From: an uncultured Solirubrobacteraceae bacterium
Lineage (GTDB): Bacteria; Actinomycetota; Thermoleophilia; Solirubrobacterales; Solirubrobacteraceae
DNA length: 52,321 bases
Assembly: GCA_902806205.1 (NCBI GenBank)
Contig: CADCVR010000080.1
Coordinates: forward strand, 1 to 52,321
Direction: 5' to 3'
Below, in pieces: positions 51,055 through 52,321 of this stretch; the first letter of the stretch is position 1; every line of letters begins with the position of its first letter. A program made the position numbers and the translations under genes. Under the pieces are notes generated by a model. It made no database searches, had not been told where the DNA came from, and saw only the letters and a list, made by a program, of their open reading frames with translations.

Positions 51055-52020
51055 CTAGCGGCGCTTGCGCTTGCGCTTCTTCGCAGCGGGGGCCGACCGT
51101 CCGAAGGCGTCGTGCTCAGCCTCGGACGGCGCCTCGGGGGACGCCGATCCCGCCTCCTGCTGCGGTTCGGCGCTTCCGCGCGCCGCGCGCTCCTTCTGCT
51201 CGCGCAGGACCTGCTGGCTCGGCCACGGCTCGGCGCGGCCCGTGCGCCACGCCGGCGGGACGGCGCGGACGCGCCCGAGGATGAGCAGGCCGAGCGCGAC
51301 GAGCCAGAACGACTGGACGATCGCGGGCGGCCCGAAGATCGCGGGCAGGACGAGCAGCGCGCCGACGATGCAACCCAGGATGCCGATGAAGCGCGTGAGC
51401 AGCCCGACGCGCATCGCGTTGAGCGAGACGAGCAGGACCGCCGCGGCCGTCGCGAGCTGACCCAGGCCGACGAAGCCCTGGGCGACCGCGATCCCCGTGC
51501 CCGCGCGCAGCGCGTCGTGCGCGCCGAGCGTCGAGAACCGGCCGTCGGAGACGTAGCTGCTCGCGTTGAGGACGGCGCTGGTGGCGGAGATCATCGGCCC
51601 CAGCCCGTAGAGGATCGGCCCGACCAGCGCGAGGTAGAGGACGAAACGCGGCGTCTCCGGGCGGCGCGCCTGCGTGGCGCGGAAGAGGTACCCGAGCACG
51701 AAGGCGGTGAGCATCGTCCCGATCGCGCCCAGCGCGGTGACGGCGAGCAGCTCGAAGGCGTGGTCGTCGAACCACATCGCCGACTCGGTGAGCAGACCCT
51801 GGCGGCCGCCGGGAAGCGGCTGGCCGAGCGCGTCACGGAGCCCGTCGGTCAGCACGACGCTCGGCGAGTCGCGGAACGCGAGGTTCGTGTAGACGAACGT
51901 CGCGAAGAGCAGGACGCCCGCGACGACGGCGGCGGAGCCGGCGCGAGAGCGCTGCTCGGCCTCCCAGGCGAGCGTCTCCTCCGCCGGCGGGCCGGCGGGG
52001 ACGGCGGAGGCCGCCGCCAT
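51055..52020 (-). CDS. multi-pass membrane protein of unknown function
   Basis: A 321-residue protein with about seven hydrophobic segments (AAVVAGVLLFATFVYTNLAF, ELLAVTALGAIGTMLTAFVL, FVLYLALVGPILYGLGPMIS, and further segments to about 250). A soluble C-terminal tail of about 75 residues follows, rich in Glu, Ala and Pro and ending in a basic KKRKRKRR. The loop between the first two helices (GLRDALGQPLPGG) is extracellular or periplasmic. I recognise no family for certain. Its ATG overlaps the stop of the small upstream gene (ATGA), so the two form a pair. A 130-bp gap separates it from the DUF485 operon; I see no clear terminator in it. Confidence 0.8.
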   Translation of the reverse strand: MAAASAVPAGPPAEETLAWEAEQRSRAGSAAVVAGVLLFATFVYTNLAFRDSPSVVLTDGLRDALGQPLPGGRQGLLTESAMWFDDHAFELLAVTALGAIGTMLTAFVLGYLFRATQARRPETPRFVLYLALVGPILYGLGPMISATSAVLNASSYVSDGRFSTLGAHDALRAGTGIAVAQGFVGLGQLATAAAVLLVSLNAMRVGLLTRFIGILGCIVGALLVLPAIFGPPAIVQSFWLVALGLLILGRVRAVPPAWRTGRAEPWPSQQVLREQKERAARGSAEPQQEAGSASPEAPSEAEHDAFGRSAPAAKKRKRKRR

Positions 52021-52229
52021 CAGGGGTCCTCGCGGCCGGCGCCGACGCGGCGCTGATCGGGCTCGGGGCCGCTACGGCGGACCGGGACGTAGGTGTCGGG
52101 CTGGCCACGGTCGACCCAGCGCGAGAAGCGGTCGCCCACCGCCAGCAGGAGGTTCAGGCCGGGCTCGGCGACCCGCAGGCCGGCCTCGATGCGCCGGCGC
52201 CACACGAGCTGGTTCGGGGTCGGCGCCAC
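52020..52229 (-). CDS. small unknown protein (69 aa)
   Basis: A 69-residue protein starting at GTG 52229 (MAPTPNQLVWRRRIEAGLRV). A helix AEPGLNLLLAVGDRFSRWVD could lie on the membrane surface, and the C-terminal 25 residues are Arg/Pro/Asp-rich. TAGCAT lies 7 nt before the GTG. It ends in an ATGA overlap with the following membrane protein gene, which suggests a functional pair. No family recognised. Confidence 0.65.
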   Translation of the reverse strand: MAPTPNQLVWRRRIEAGLRVAEPGLNLLLAVGDRFSRWVDRGQPDTYVPVRRSGPEPDQRRVGAGREDP

Positions 52230-52236
52230 CCGGCGG

Positions 52237-52242
52237 ATGCTA
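52237..52242 (-). promoter_or_regulatory. putative -10 box of the 52229 gene pair
   Basis: TAGCAT on the minus strand lies 7 nt before the GTG start at 52229, with no Shine-Dalgarno between them. Confidence 0.45.
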
Positions 52243-52321
52243 GCCGCCCGGGGCGGAAGCGCGCCCGGGCGGGCCGGACGCCGCCCACCGCCGCCGGCCG
52301 GGCCGCGGCCCCGCGGGTACG

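Overview
The window is very GC-rich (about 70% or more by eye), densely coding bacterial DNA from what looks like an aerobic, high-GC Gram-positive organism. My best placement is class Thermoleophilia (Solirubrobacterales-like Actinomycetota). This is an inference from the protein flavour: nuo gene order, AbiEi/DUF559 protein, NrtR-type regulator, two-domain ThyX-like protein and many starts without a Shine-Dalgarno. No marker gene here proves it. There is no rRNA, CRISPR array, prophage or recognisable transposase.

Layout. 1-9411: end of a secreted or lipoprotein-like protein entering from the left edge, a GAF/HD-GYP signalling protein, tRNA-Ser(UGA), PEP carboxylase, two small unknown proteins, a TauE/SafE permease, a phytoene-desaturase-like FAD oxidoreductase, a winged-helix regulator and an exported unknown protein. 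9412-12661: seryl-tRNA synthetase, a c-type cytochrome lipoprotein divergent from a cupredoxin lipoprotein, a flavin reductase and a small membrane protein. 12730-29803: all 14 subunits of respiratory complex I (nuoA to nuoN). Most are overlapped by ATGA or GTGA, but the set is split between nuoI and nuoJ by an antisense GT-C-like membrane protein gene plus a hairpin-bearing tandem repeat. 29869-37342: a tandem ThyX-like protein, a PQQ-dependent sugar dehydrogenase-like lipoprotein, a GT4 glycosyltransferase, a cation/proton antiporter with a TrkA-C domain and an exported unknown protein. 37309-41008: an NrtR-like Nudix regulator divergent from an SPFH protein and an NAD-kinase-like protein. 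Directly after these sits an AbiEi/DUF559 nuclease-like gene bracketed by 22-bp imperfect inverted repeats. 41037-52229: a medium-chain acyl-CoA synthetase, a 593-aa protein with a nucleoside-phosphorylase-like C-terminus plus a 60-aa partner, two bacterial PH-domain membrane proteins, an acetate module (acs, DUF485 protein, actP) and two membrane-associated unknown proteins.

How the genes fit together. Complex I, cytochrome c, the cupredoxin and the PQQ enzyme suggest aerobic respiration. Acs with ActP takes up and activates acetate, and PEP carboxylase supplies anaplerotic carbon. The NrtR-like/SPFH/NAD-kinase-like trio suggests an ADP-ribose- or NAD-responsive unit and is the best candidate here for a little-described system. 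The inverted-repeat-bounded DUF559 gene and the ThyX-like protein with complementary half-motifs are the other strong leads. A TAnnnT box lies 6 to 12 nt before the start codon of about ten genes that have no Shine-Dalgarno, which suggests that leaderless or near-leaderless transcripts are common.
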